Shown: piece after piece, positions 1-6,305 of the stretch
Numbering within the stretch: the stretch's first letter is position 1
Layout: each line of letters starts with the position of its first letter
Origin: Saprospiraceae bacterium
GTDB lineage: Bacteria; Bacteroidota; Bacteroidia; Chitinophagales; Saprospiraceae
Direction of reading: 5' to 3'
DNA length: 22,436 nt
NCBI GenBank assembly: GCA_016717105.1
Contig: JADKGF010000046.1
Span: forward strand, 1-22,436
Notes under the pieces: model-generated
Database searches by the model: none
Told to the model about the DNA's origin: nothing
What the model saw: only the letters and a program-made list of their open reading frames with translations
Translations under genes and position numbers: made by a program

Positions 1-62
1 GCCCGAACCAGCGTCCGGAGCCCAACCCATGCAAATAACCAAAACTTAATCTCAACCTTAAC

Positions 63-257
63 CTAATCCTTAGGCTTATCCCCAAAAAGTTCCCGGTGGC
101 CACACTTATGAAGTCCCTTCGATACCCAAAACTCACCATCGCACCCACACATGCTAAATACCAGTTTTGAGTATATCGCTGCCATCAACAATACCATGAA
201 GGCGATCAAAGTACCACCAAGGGTGCCCATGGCCTGATCACTATGGTGAATTCCCAT
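63..257 (-). pseudogene. Small membrane protein of integrative-element cassette, frameshifted
   Basis: The reading frame starting near 257 encodes a hydrophobic segment (GGTLIAFMVLLMAAIYSKL). Other frames of the same strand continue sensible sequence: SDILKT, then LACVGAMVSFG, then VSKGLHK before the stop at 63. Joined, they give a short protein of one or two membrane helices with the shape ...GGT...DILKT-LA-VGA-VSFG-VSKGLHK. From memory, this resembles small holin-like membrane proteins of Bacteroidota mobile DNA. No catalytic residues are visible and the function is unknown. At least two frame changes are needed. It is the last gene of the minus-strand cassette and follows the other small membrane gene with slight overlap. 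The start is uncertain: an upstream in-frame ATG at 299 is also possible. Confidence 0.4.
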
Positions 258-502
258 CGATACCTCCTTCTCCCTTTTGCCCGATGGCATCATCTTCACT
301 GTTTGTAAACTGACTTACAGCCGTAGCCACACCACCAGCTGTCACCAGATATCCACCGATCGTCACCACAGCTACAGGCAAGGCCACCGGAGCAGTCAGC
401 AACACCGTACCCACACCCGCCATGATCAACCCAATATTTCGCAAGTACTTTAAAAAATTTTGGTATCGGTGCCTTTGCCCTATCTATGATTTTACTCATC
501 AT
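241..502 (-). pseudogene. Glycine-rich small transmembrane protein, frameshifted
   Basis: Starting at the ATG at 502 (or 499), the strand reads MSKIIDRAKAPIPKFFKVL in one frame. It then continues in another frame as RNIGLIMAGVGTVLLTAPVA followed by LPVAVVTIGGYLVTAGGVATAVSQFTN, ending at a stop near 241. One single-base shift joins the pieces into a protein of roughly 75-85 residues. It has a basic amphipathic N-terminus (KAPIPKFFK-RNIG) and two Gly/Ala/Val-rich membrane segments. The join falls inside the conserved phrase PKFFK-RNIG, so one ancestral gene is very likely. I recall similar proteins as a recurrent small membrane family in Bacteroidota genomes, of unknown function; a holin-like role is a guess. 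It lies directly downstream of the DUF5675 gene. Confidence 0.5.
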
Positions 503-897
503 TTTTACTTTTCGAATTTCAATCAAATGTACCTTCTCTCCACTCTTCTTCAGATTCTCAACGATATATTCAAGAGCCAACTGGAATGATTGTCCTTTCC
601 CATCCCCACTCAAAGAAAACACCGAGCTATACTACAGCCCCGGAGTTCCTTCTGAGCATCATTGGCCACATGTACCAGGATGCCTGATCTACCTTTCACA
701 CCATTTATCTGAAGGCACTCACCGAGTTTCGGATGTTGAATGATGGACACAGGATAAACTCCCTCGGCACACAAGATACATTCCTGCTCATTACTGGCCC
801 ATCTCAATTCAATACTCCGACACAGAAAAATGCCTTTGATAAAAATCAACCCACCTGTCCAGGTATCCCGATAAAACCTTTGAAGCTCAATTGCCAT
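503..897 (-). pseudogene. DUF5675 family protein, frameshifted
   Basis: The frame from ATG 897 gives 95 residues with the DUF5675 pattern: an N-terminal strand ELQRFYRDTWTGGLIFI, a cysteine after IFLC, the central EGVYPVSIIQHPKLG segment, GRSGILVHVAND, and the GC-S-I-A glycine-cysteine motif near residue 86. The frame then breaks at about 615-625 and continues in another frame as FSLSGDGKGQSFQLALEYIV to about position 503, the usual C-terminal helix of the family. The rebuilt length is about 130 residues, normal for the family. DUF5675 has no proven function; it often occurs in phage-like or mobile regions. Here it sits between the ~240-residue cassette protein and two small membrane proteins. 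One certain frameshift is present. Confidence 0.6.
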
Positions 898-963
898 CTA
901 AAATCTTAGGAATTACTCAATCCTTTCTTAACCTTGATCAATTAACTAGCCTTGATCTCAGCA

Positions 964-1745
964 TTAGCTTACATCACTTATCACCGCCATGAGTTGTATC
1001 CACCATTCTTGAGAGAATACTGGATTCCATTCACTTCCGGAAAAATTCGATCAGTAATACAAACACATGGATGCCTGTGGCCAGAGTTGGCGCAGCTGTA
1101 TGTGTAAGATTGACAGTCACTGCGGTCCCATTTGCAGGAAGGTTGACCTTATTGCTCAAGGAAGTCTCAAACTCTCCGGTACCAAAATCTACCTTAGCCC
1201 ATCCACTTGTAATACTCATGTGCGTAGATCCGGGAGCAACAGCCACATCCATGATGGGTACCAAATCAACGATATCCAAAGCTCCGGTAGTGGTATTCAG
1301 CACATAAGGCTTAAAAAGAATCCATTCAACACCGACTTAATGTTGAAGTTGAATCCCTTTAGCACTGCTTTCCTTCAGGAAGGTCAAAAGCCTTCATGGA
1401 CATGCCTTTCACCACGGGCATTGGCGGCATCCAGATTTTTGACATCTGTCATCACCTTTGTCAGTCGTGAAGTCACCAGCTTATCGCTTGGCTGTGATCA
1501 TGAGATTACGAAAATGCAGTTCTGAGCTGCTTGCCGGCTGCTGCCGACATACCAAATTCAGCACCATTCTCCCTGGTCCTTTGGAAAGCTGGGTCATTCG
1601 CGATGCGATCCTGGATATCTCTCCTTTGGTTTTAACCAGATAATTTCCATCTGCTTTGTAAAATGTGAGTTCATCAAGCGTCCCTCAATTTTCAAAAACT
1701 CTTCTGTCTTGCCATACGACTTGATTTTAAATGTTAAATAATACC
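964..1745 (-). pseudogene. Conserved ~240-residue cassette protein, at least six frameshifts
   Basis: Rebuilding the minus strand across frames gives a continuous protein. Successive pieces are KIKSYGKTEEFLKIEG, LDELTFYKADGNYLVKTKGD, DRIANDPAFQRTRENGAEFG, SAAAGKQLRTAFS, SDKLVTSRLTKVMTDVKNLD, ARGERHVHEG, FNFNIKSVLNG, then a long intact piece from NTTTGALDIVDLVPIMDVAV (1303) to about 1031, and EVNGIQYSLKNGGYNS before a stop at 964. Breaks lie near 1680, 1510, 1490, 1385, 1345, 1310 and 1045. The phrases RIANDPAFQRTRENGAEFG and VNG-QY-LKNG-YNS match my memory of an uncharacterised Bacteroidota family. No enzyme motif is visible; the beta-rich C-terminal half may be structural. It is first in the cassette, directly behind a strong promoter match. 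The start codon is not certain because the 5' end lacks an ATG in frame. Confidence 0.55.
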
Positions 1746-1777
1746 CAAAGGTAGTATCACATTTCCCACAAAGTCAA
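1746..1777 (-). promoter_or_regulatory. Bacteroidota-type promoter of the cassette
   Basis: Read on the minus strand, TTG (1775-1777) is followed after 21 bases by TACCTTTG (1746-1753), a perfect match to the TAnnTTTG -7 box with spacing inside the 17-23 range reported for Flavobacterium/Bacteroides promoters. It lies just before the first coding sequence of the cassette, so the leader would be very short. Confidence 0.55.
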
Positions 1778-1844
1778 TTTAAAGCATTCAAAAATGGAAT
1801 AAATTGCCATAAATTACCTTTTATTACTATTCTACAACCCATAA

Positions 1845-1878
1845 TTGAATTTATTTTCCCACTTTAATGTTATATTTG
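1845..1878 (+). promoter_or_regulatory. Bacteroidota-type promoter for the 64-residue ORF
   Basis: TTG at 1845-1847 and TATATTTG at 1871-1878, separated by 23 bases, match the TTG-N17-23-TAnnTTTG consensus. The likely transcript would run into a ~130-base leader containing the inverted repeat at 1931-1974 and then the ORF at 2011. The upper end of the allowed spacing lowers confidence. Confidence 0.4.
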
Positions 1879-1930
1879 TATTGCAGTTTTATCATCCACT
1901 TACCATCCTTAATTTTGACCCGTCCTACTC

Positions 1931-1974
1931 GATACTCCATAGCTAAGGTATGGGTAATGTATGGGGAGAGTATC
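1931..1974 (+). repeat. Inverted repeat in leader of the small ORF
   Basis: GATACTC (1931-1937) and GAGTATC (1968-1974) are exact inverse complements. CCATA and TATGG inside them can extend the stem after a small internal loop. The loop carries the tandem GTATGGG-taat-GTATGGGG. It could be an RNA hairpin controlling the downstream ORF or an operator. It has no T-tract after it, so it does not look like an ordinary terminator. Confidence 0.4.
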
Positions 1975-2010
1975 ACACATTATGTTAAATAGAATAGGAA
2001 TAAGTGTAAA

Positions 2011-2205
2011 ATGTCAAGATTGATAATATATATCCCAAAGAGATTAGTTGCATCACCGGAAAGAACTATAAATCTTCCTGGCACCTCTTGCTTAAAAATT
2101 AAGAAGCATTACGGCAAGGATGATCATCAATTTGTCACCATTAAGGAGTTTAGCAGCTATACTGGAATACCGGAAGCAGAAGTACTTTCGAAAATATTAC
2201 ATTAA
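2011..2205 (+). CDS. Small hypothetical protein with possible helix-turn-helix end
   Basis: This is a 64-residue ORF from ATG 2011 to TAA 2205. The first half is basic (IPKRLVASPERTINLPG). The second half reads FVTIKEFSSYTGIPEAEVLS, which has the outline of the short helix-turn-helix found in excisionase/MerR-like proteins (VT-KEFA-YTGI-E--V). I do not recognise a named family. A promoter match lies 130 bases upstream. Its stop overlaps the stop of the RteC remnant on the other strand. It is the only ORF of the left region that appears unbroken, and a regulator or excisionase-like role in the mobile element is possible but inferred only from this short pattern and its place. Confidence 0.4.
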   Translation: MSRLIIYIPKRLVASPERTINLPGTSCLKIKKHYGKDDHQFVTIKEFSSYTGIPEAEVLSKILH

Positions 2206-2992
2206 GGTTTTTCAAGATTCTTTTCAATATCACTCTCAATAATAGTTTTCAGGAAATCCAGAAACTTAAAAGGATCGTCGCTACCAATGTTATCACTATA
2301 CTTTTTATAATAATCCTTAAGATCAATATCAAAGGTAACCCGAAAATGTTCCATCAGATCGGCGATGGTAACGTTTCCATTATTGGATCAAATTACCCTT
2401 TACCATAAAATTCACCAATTTCACAGCCTGTATTTAAGTGCCGGTCCACTTAAACTTCGGATAATCCTGCAGCTTTTCTTCAAAGAGTTCTGGGATCAGT
2501 GGCGTTATGTAAAAATCTTCAATCATTTGGGTTCCTTGGAGTACTGCAAAGATATTCCTTTTTCAAAATATTTTCTAAAAAATTCATGTATCATTATATT
2601 CATATCCTGCACCGGTAGTACTCAAACATGTCCACCTTCTTCTAAATTAAGGTTGAGATCTTTAGACAGCTATCATAATATTTTACTCTTCTTTTTAATC
2701 CAACCGGTTTTTTAGAAACAATTTTATAAATGTTATTATAAAAAACTCCATATTTAAAACTTCGGCTTTTCAAATTTAGTATAAAATCTCATCTCATCAG
2801 GCCCATTGAAAGTAAATACCGACTCAAGTTCCACAATATTAGATGATCAGATAATTCATTAAAGATGTTTAGCCTAAACTTGAATTCAGGGAAGAGCGTT
2901 ACAGTCAGTATGTGGGGTCTCAATACACTTCTTCAAATTCTTTGAGAATGGAAAAACTTTTCAAAAGCATGAGCTAGGTTTCTTCTTTTCAT
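2202..2992 (-). pseudogene. rteC: RteC family regulator, frameshifted remnant
   Basis: In the different minus-strand frames the RteC family order is clear: VELESVFTFNGPDEMRFYTK, VFYNNIYKIV, KRRVKYYDSCLKDLNLNLEE, EYYRCR, DFYITPLIPELFEEKLQDYP, KFKWTGT, LVNFMVKGNLIQ, then TIADLMEHF and IDLKDYYKKY with FLDFLKT to a stop at 2202. KWTG, the ADL--HF motif and DL-DYY are family signatures. A possible start is the ATG at 2992. RteC in Bacteroides CTnDOT-type elements activates the excision genes in response to RteA/RteB. Breaks occur near 2390, 2430, 2525, 2600, 2690 and 2730. It sits between the integrase and the cassette, which fits an integrative conjugative element remnant. Identification rests on remembered family motifs. 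Confidence 0.65.
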
Positions 2993-3039
2993 GAATTTCT
3001 TTTGCATGCTCTTATTATTATAACGTAAATTTCATTTTT

Positions 3040-3082
3040 TTAACATAAAAATTTACAAAAAATATCACGTTAACATAAAAAT
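3040..3082. repeat. 13-bp direct repeat, 30-bp period
   Basis: TTAACATAAAAAT occurs at 3040-3052 and again exactly at 3070-3082. The start-to-start distance is 30 bases, close to three helical turns, so two protein monomers could bind the same DNA face. It lies between the RteC start and the integrase terminator. The role is unknown; it may simply be AT-rich chance. Confidence 0.4.
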
Positions 3083-3106
3083 AAAGCCCACTTAGGAGTG
3101 GGCTTT
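3071..3106 (-). terminator. Rho-independent terminator after the integrase
   Basis: A perfect 10-bp stem AAAGCCCACT/AGTGGGCTTT (3083-3106) with a 4-base loop is followed on the minus strand by TTTATTTTTATG. It lies 57 bases past the integrase stop at 3163 and before the RteC gene, so integrase and RteC were probably separate transcripts. Confidence 0.75.
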
Positions 3107-3162
3107 AATTTGCAAAATTGACTTTTATAATGCTTTTGATCAATTTTTTTAGCTTAGATAAT

Positions 3163-4365
3163 TTAGCTTTTTAGCATTTCCATCTCAGATCCGACCCTTG
3201 TTTCCAGTATCTTACCATAAATCTGGGTAGTCTTAAGACTACTATGGCCTAACATTTTACTGGTGGCTTCCATACTCACACCATTACCGAGAAGTACTGT
3301 TGTGGCAAAGTGTGGCTTGCTATGTGCATGGTCATCGGCTTGCTGATGCCACAGATATCAGCCAGTTCCTTCAGATAAGCATTGAGTTTCTGATTGCTTT
3401 TCATGGGCAAAAATTGTTTTTGACACACAATCGGGTGCCTTGCATACTTTTCTATAATATCCATCGCCTGATCGAGCAGGGGTACATTAGAAACATTGTC
3501 GTGTTTTTTGACTTGATGTATAGATCCATTTACTGCCATTGATTCCAGTACCGATATGATCTGGAGCAAGATTAGCTGCATCCTTGTATGCATACCTGTA
3601 TGACAGCAGAATACAAAAAAATCCCTAACTTCCCTAAGTCTTTGATATTAATCTCCTTGTCCATGATTCTTTGGAGTTCATCACTGATTAAGATATTCTC
3701 GTTTGGTTTCTTTGACTGGGCATTTGTATCCAAACAGAACATTCTTTTCTAGCCATTCATATTTAACTGCATAATCCAGAACTCTATTAAAATATTGAAT
3801 GTACTTTACTAATGTATTTTGATGAAGCTTAAGCTCTGTCTTTAAGTAGTGTTCATACTCCATCCCAAATGAATATTTGATATTTTTAAGTAGAATATCC
3901 TTTGCTTCATCTTCGCCTTCAGAAAGTCTTCAATCCTTGCTGCAAAGGTAGCATAGCGCTCAAATGTAATTTCACCAATCTCAATTCCAACCAATTTTTC
4001 AAAGCTTGAATTGTAAATCTTACACATCGACCAAGGTATTTTCTTTTTCCTTTCTCACCTTTCAATTTATCTCTCAGCATTTCCACTGAAATATCTTCGT
4101 TAAGGGATTTCATTTCATTAAAAGCTTGATAACATCCACACTCATTTTGTCCAAAAACTCATTAATGGTTTGACTTTAGCTGTTTTGCCAATAGCCCTGT
4201 TCGACTTTTTAATCCCACAGTCCAACCTCAACTTTTTGTCCGGTACTAATAATATGCTTTCACCTTCGATGGTGATTTCAATTATAGGTACCATCCCGTT
4301 TGCTCCCGTTTTTTCGCCTGATAATAAATCTGACTTTTAATAGATCAACTTTTTTTCACTTGCAT
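3163..4365 (-). pseudogene. Tyrosine recombinase/phage-type integrase, frameshifted
   Basis: The strand, read over several frames, gives an ordered Bacteroidota integrase. It starts at MQVKK (ATG 4365) and has an Arm-type N-terminal part (RKNGSK, IIEITIEGE, KKLRLDCG), a SAM-like core-binding region (HYLKTELKLHQNTLVKYIQY, VLDYAVKYEWLEKN), then the catalytic domain: FVFCCHTGM-YKDAANLAPD, NVPLLDQAMDIIEKY, MTMHIASHT, LLGNGVSMEATSKMLGHSS, TTQIYGKIL, ending at 3163. The nucleophile Tyr in TTQIYGK and the GHSS histidine are present. The TGMAY-D segment lacks the first catalytic Arg, as in IntDOT relatives. The HxxR motif reads HIAS, so the usual Arg is Ser. Rebuilt length is about 400 residues, usual for the family. 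At least seven frame breaks. It lies next to tRNA-Lys, a typical place for an element end. Confidence 0.75.
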
Positions 4366-4390
4366 GGTTTTAATTTAACGATTAAATGAA

Positions 4391-4408
4391 TGATTTTATG
4401 TAAAATCA
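4391..4408. promoter_or_regulatory. Perfect palindrome upstream of the integrase
   Basis: TGATTTTA (4391-4398), two bases, TAAAATCA (4401-4408). The 8-bp arms are exact inverse complements, 26 bases upstream of the integrase ATG at 4365. This is the size and place of an operator for a dimeric repressor of integrase expression. The binding protein is unknown. Confidence 0.45.
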
Positions 4409-4491
4409 ATGCAAAAAAAGTAGTTGACAGTCGCTAAGATAATAATATTCAATAAATTAGTGTATTTGCAGCCACTTTTGAAGAAAAGCTG

Positions 4492-4548
4492 TTGGTTGCA
4501 ATTGGCTGCAAATAAAACCATTTTGGAATTTGGCGCAAATTGGTTGCA
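4492..4548. repeat. Clustered TTGG(T/C)TGCA repeats, possible integrase arm sites
   Basis: TTGGTTGCA occurs at 4492-4500 and 4540-4548, TTGGCTGCAAAT at 4502-4513, and TTGGCGCAAAT at 4530-4540. Four related copies in 57 bases, between an integrase start and the tRNA, resemble the short repeated arm-type sites bound by the N-terminal domain of tyrosine integrases. An AT-rich inverted repeat, TTTTGATG/CATCAAAA, follows at 4563-4587. That they bind integrase is inference. Confidence 0.4.
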
Positions 4549-4603
4549 TATTTTTGATATACTTTTGATGGTTTTTGAACATCAAAATTTTCATAACTCC
4601 TTG

Positions 4604-4643
4604 AAAAACAAACGCCAAACAGAATTTTACTTCTATTTGGCGT
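4604..4643 (-). terminator. Rho-independent terminator of tRNA-Lys
   Basis: On the minus strand ACGCCAAA and TTTGGCGT (4612-4643) pair and the stem extends inward through a T-G pair and AGAA/TTCT to a 13-bp helix with loop GTAAAA. It is followed by TTGTTTTTC. It starts 9 bases past the tRNA 3' end and terminates the tRNA transcript. Confidence 0.75.
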
Positions 4644-4652
4644 CGTGTTTCG

Positions 4653-4725
4653 TGATCTGGCTGGGACTTGAACCCAGGGCCCATACATTAAAAGTGTATT
4701 GCTCTACCAACTGAGCTACCAAATC
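4653..4725 (-). tRNA. tRNA-Lys (anticodon UUU)
   Basis: The minus strand folds into a full cloverleaf. The acceptor stem GATTTGG/CCAGATC has one G-T pair. The D arm is GCTC...GAGC with AGTTGGTAGA. The anticodon stem ATACA/TGTAT encloses loop CTTTTAA, giving anticodon TTT, which reads AAA/AAG lysine codons. The T arm is CTGGG-TTCAAGT-CCCAG and the discriminator base is A. CCA is not encoded, so it must be added after transcription. It has its own promoter (4757-4786) and terminator (4604-4643). The integrase remnant lies on its 3' side, the usual arrangement for elements that insert into tRNA 3' ends. Confidence 0.95.
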
Positions 4726-4756
4726 TCCCTTTTAAGCTTTTTCTGTAAAAGCGACG

Positions 4757-4786
4757 CAAAGGTAATCTTTATTTTTATTTCGCAAA
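4757..4786 (-). promoter_or_regulatory. Promoter of tRNA-Lys
   Basis: On the minus strand TTTG (4783-4786), 18 bases, then TACCTTTG (4757-4764): perfect matches to both Bacteroidota sigma-ABfr-type boxes. The tRNA 5' end is 31 bases beyond the -7 box. Confidence 0.75.
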
Positions 4787-5050
4787 CAATATTTATAAAT
4801 TTTGTAATATTTTTTTTCACTTTTTTTATCTGATGCCCATTTACACTACTTCACTTAGAAAGCCAAGCAAAATAAATAATACCATAACCATTGATAATCA
4901 ACAATTTATCAATATAGTCTGCAAATAACAGTATTTTTACACTTCATTTTTTTCCCTTCATCAAAAAAACATCAATTTTCTATTTCAATTATATGTTGAA
5001 ATCAGTTTTTTGCTTATCTTTGCGCTCCGTTAGAAAAAGTTCTTTAAATT
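4787..5050. other. AT-rich intergenic region before the DUF177-rpmF operon
   Basis: Very AT-rich with no ORF of coding character on either strand. Near its right end TATCTTTG (5015-5022) matches the TAnnTTTG -7 box. A TTG 16 bases upstream (4996-4998) is a slightly close -33 element. This is the likely promoter for the operon starting at 5051, giving a ~20-base leader. Nothing else was seen. Confidence 0.55.
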
Positions 5051-5581
5051 ATGAGTGTTTCAGCGCATTTTTCACTGCCATATAGTGGGATGAAAGATGG
5101 TTATCATAAGTATGTTTTTGAAGCAGATGATAGCTTTTTTGCAGAATTCGAAAATTCTCCCATAGAAAAGGGAAAGTTTCAAATCACTGTAGAAGTCGAT
5201 AAACGTCAAGGCTTAAGCGATATGACTATCCACGTTGATGGTCATGTGGCAGCCATTTGTGATCGATGTCTAGCTGGTATCAATCTGCCTGTTACTGGAG
5301 TTTACAATCTATTATTGAAGGTAAAAAATGAAGGTGATCCTTATGATGACGAGGTCATATACTTGAGAGAAGACGAACCGTCATTATACCTTGGTCAAGT
5401 GGTTTATGAATTCATTTGTATATCACTACCTTTAATCAACAGGTATAATTGTGAAAGTGAAAATCCAACTCCATGTAATGATGCGATTCTGAAAAAACTC
5501 AATGAAGCAGCCACTACAAGTACAATTTCAGTTGATGAAAATGTGTGGCAAGCTTTGAAGGGATTAGATACGGAAAATTGA
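5051..5581 (+). CDS. yceD: DUF177/YceD family protein
   Basis: A 176-residue protein with the DUF177 layout: an N-terminal beta region, the CDRC motif (Cys70, Cys73) preceded by GHVAAI, an acidic DPYDDEVIYL segment near 97-105, VVYEFICISLPL (118-129), and a second cysteine pair, Cys134 and Cys142. The four cysteines suggest metal binding. Members usually lie directly before rpmF, as here (42-base gap to L32), and bacterial and plant DUF177 proteins have been linked to 23S rRNA accumulation. It is therefore probably a cytoplasmic factor of large-subunit ribosome assembly. Length is usual. The start at 5051 is the only good Met behind the promoter match at 5015-5022. Confidence 0.85.
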   Translation: MSVSAHFSLPYSGMKDGYHKYVFEADDSFFAEFENSPIEKGKFQITVEVDKRQGLSDMTIHVDGHVAAICDRCLAGINLPVTGVYNLLLKVKNEGDPYDDEVIYLREDEPSLYLGQVVYEFICISLPLINRYNCESENPTPCNDAILKKLNEAATTSTISVDENVWQALKGLDTEN

Positions 5582-5623
5582 ATTTTCTTAGATTAGTTTT
5601 ATCAAATATAAATTTTTTTACAA

Positions 5624-5827
5624 ATGGCACATCCTAAGAGTAGGGTCTCGAAAGCAAGAAAAAACAAAAGGAGAACACACCACAAAGCATTAATGCCACA
5701 GTTGGCTATATGCAAAACCACTGGAGAGCCTCACATAATGCATAGGGCTTACTGGCATGAAGGCAGTATGTATTATAAGGGTCAGGTAGTCATCCAGGCT
5801 AAAGAAACAGAAGCAGCAGAAGATTAA
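5624..5827 (+). CDS. rpmF: 50S ribosomal protein L32
   Basis: A 67-residue basic protein, MAHPKSRVSKARKNKRRTHH then KALMPQLAICKTTGEPHIMH and RAYWHEG-YYKGQVV. The N-terminal PKSRVSKARK--RR and the central ICKTTGE--H-HRAYW segment are the L32 pattern. The zinc-ribbon CxxC pairs are absent (only one Cys), a zinc-independent form I recall as usual in Bacteroidota. The short tail AKETEAAED is acidic. It binds 23S rRNA in the large ribosomal subunit. It is co-transcribed with the DUF177 gene and followed by a terminator at 5859. Confidence 0.95.
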   Translation: MAHPKSRVSKARKNKRRTHHKALMPQLAICKTTGEPHIMHRAYWHEGSMYYKGQVVIQAKETEAAED

Positions 5828-5858
5828 TTTTCTTTCGCTCCATGTTATACAATATCAT

Positions 5859-5900
5859 AAGCTCCCCATACAACAAGATGTGAGGAGCTTTTGTTGTTTA
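5859..5900 (+). terminator. Terminator after rpmF
   Basis: AAGCTCC (5859-5865) pairs with GGAGCTT (5884-5890), partly extended by CCAT/ATGTG, and is followed by TTGTTGTTT. It ends the DUF177-rpmF transcript. Only 20 bases separate it from the ridA ATG, so ridA either depends on readthrough or has a promoter overlapping the hairpin. Confidence 0.65.
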
Positions 5901-5920
5901 ATTAATAATAAATACATCTT

Positions 5921-6301
5921 ATGAAAACCATCGTTAATACACCCGATGCTCCTGCACCTGTAGGGCCTTACAATCAGTCTGTTCTCGCAGGTAATACGCT
6001 GTATGTTTCTGGTCAAATTGCAATCAACCAAGCTGCTGGTACTCTCGTTTTGGACACGATAGAAAACGAAACTCATCAAGTAATGAAAAACCTAGGCTTC
6101 ATTCTTGGGGCATCAGGTATGACTTATGAAAATATCGTGAAATGCTCTGTTTTTGTAACTGATATGGAGCTTTACAGCCGAGTCAATGCAGTATATGCGA
6201 CCTACTTTAATGAAGATACGGCACCAGCCAGAGAATTGGTTCAGGTGGCTAACTTACCAAAGTATGTCAATGTAGAAATCAGCTGTATAGCTGTTAAATA
6301 A
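5921..6301 (+). CDS. ridA: RidA family enamine/imine deaminase
   Basis: A 126-residue protein of normal RidA length. It begins with PDAPAPVGPYNQSV (8-21), then LYVSGQIAIN, and has the C-terminal signature APARELVQVANLP followed by VNVEISCIAVK. Arg104 matches the conserved substrate-carboxylate arginine and Glu119 the conserved glutamate. RidA hydrolyses reactive enamines/imines such as 2-aminoacrylate made by PLP enzymes, protecting them from damage; it acts in the cytoplasm as a trimer. The gene stands alone between the rpmF terminator and the convergent DUF1460 gene, whose stop is 4 bases away. Start ATG 5921 fits the family N-terminus. Confidence 0.93.
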   Translation: MKTIVNTPDAPAPVGPYNQSVLAGNTLYVSGQIAINQAAGTLVLDTIENETHQVMKNLGFILGASGMTYENIVKCSVFVTDMELYSRVNAVYATYFNEDTAPARELVQVANLPKYVNVEISCIAVK

Positions 6302-6305
6302 AGTT

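Noticed and set aside
486..743. 85-residue plus-strand reading frame
   Set aside because: Antisense to DUF5675 and the small membrane gene; no family resemblance.
1067..1525. 152-residue plus-strand reading frame
   Set aside because: It is antisense to the frame-broken cassette gene, whose minus-strand fragments show consistent conserved protein; the plus-strand product has no recognisable pattern.
2365..2715. 116-residue plus-strand reading frame
   Set aside because: Shadow of the RteC remnant on the minus strand, which carries the family motifs.
4424..4714. Reading frames on both strands over 4424-4714
   Set aside because: They run through the tRNA-Lys gene and its terminator, so they are not protein genes.
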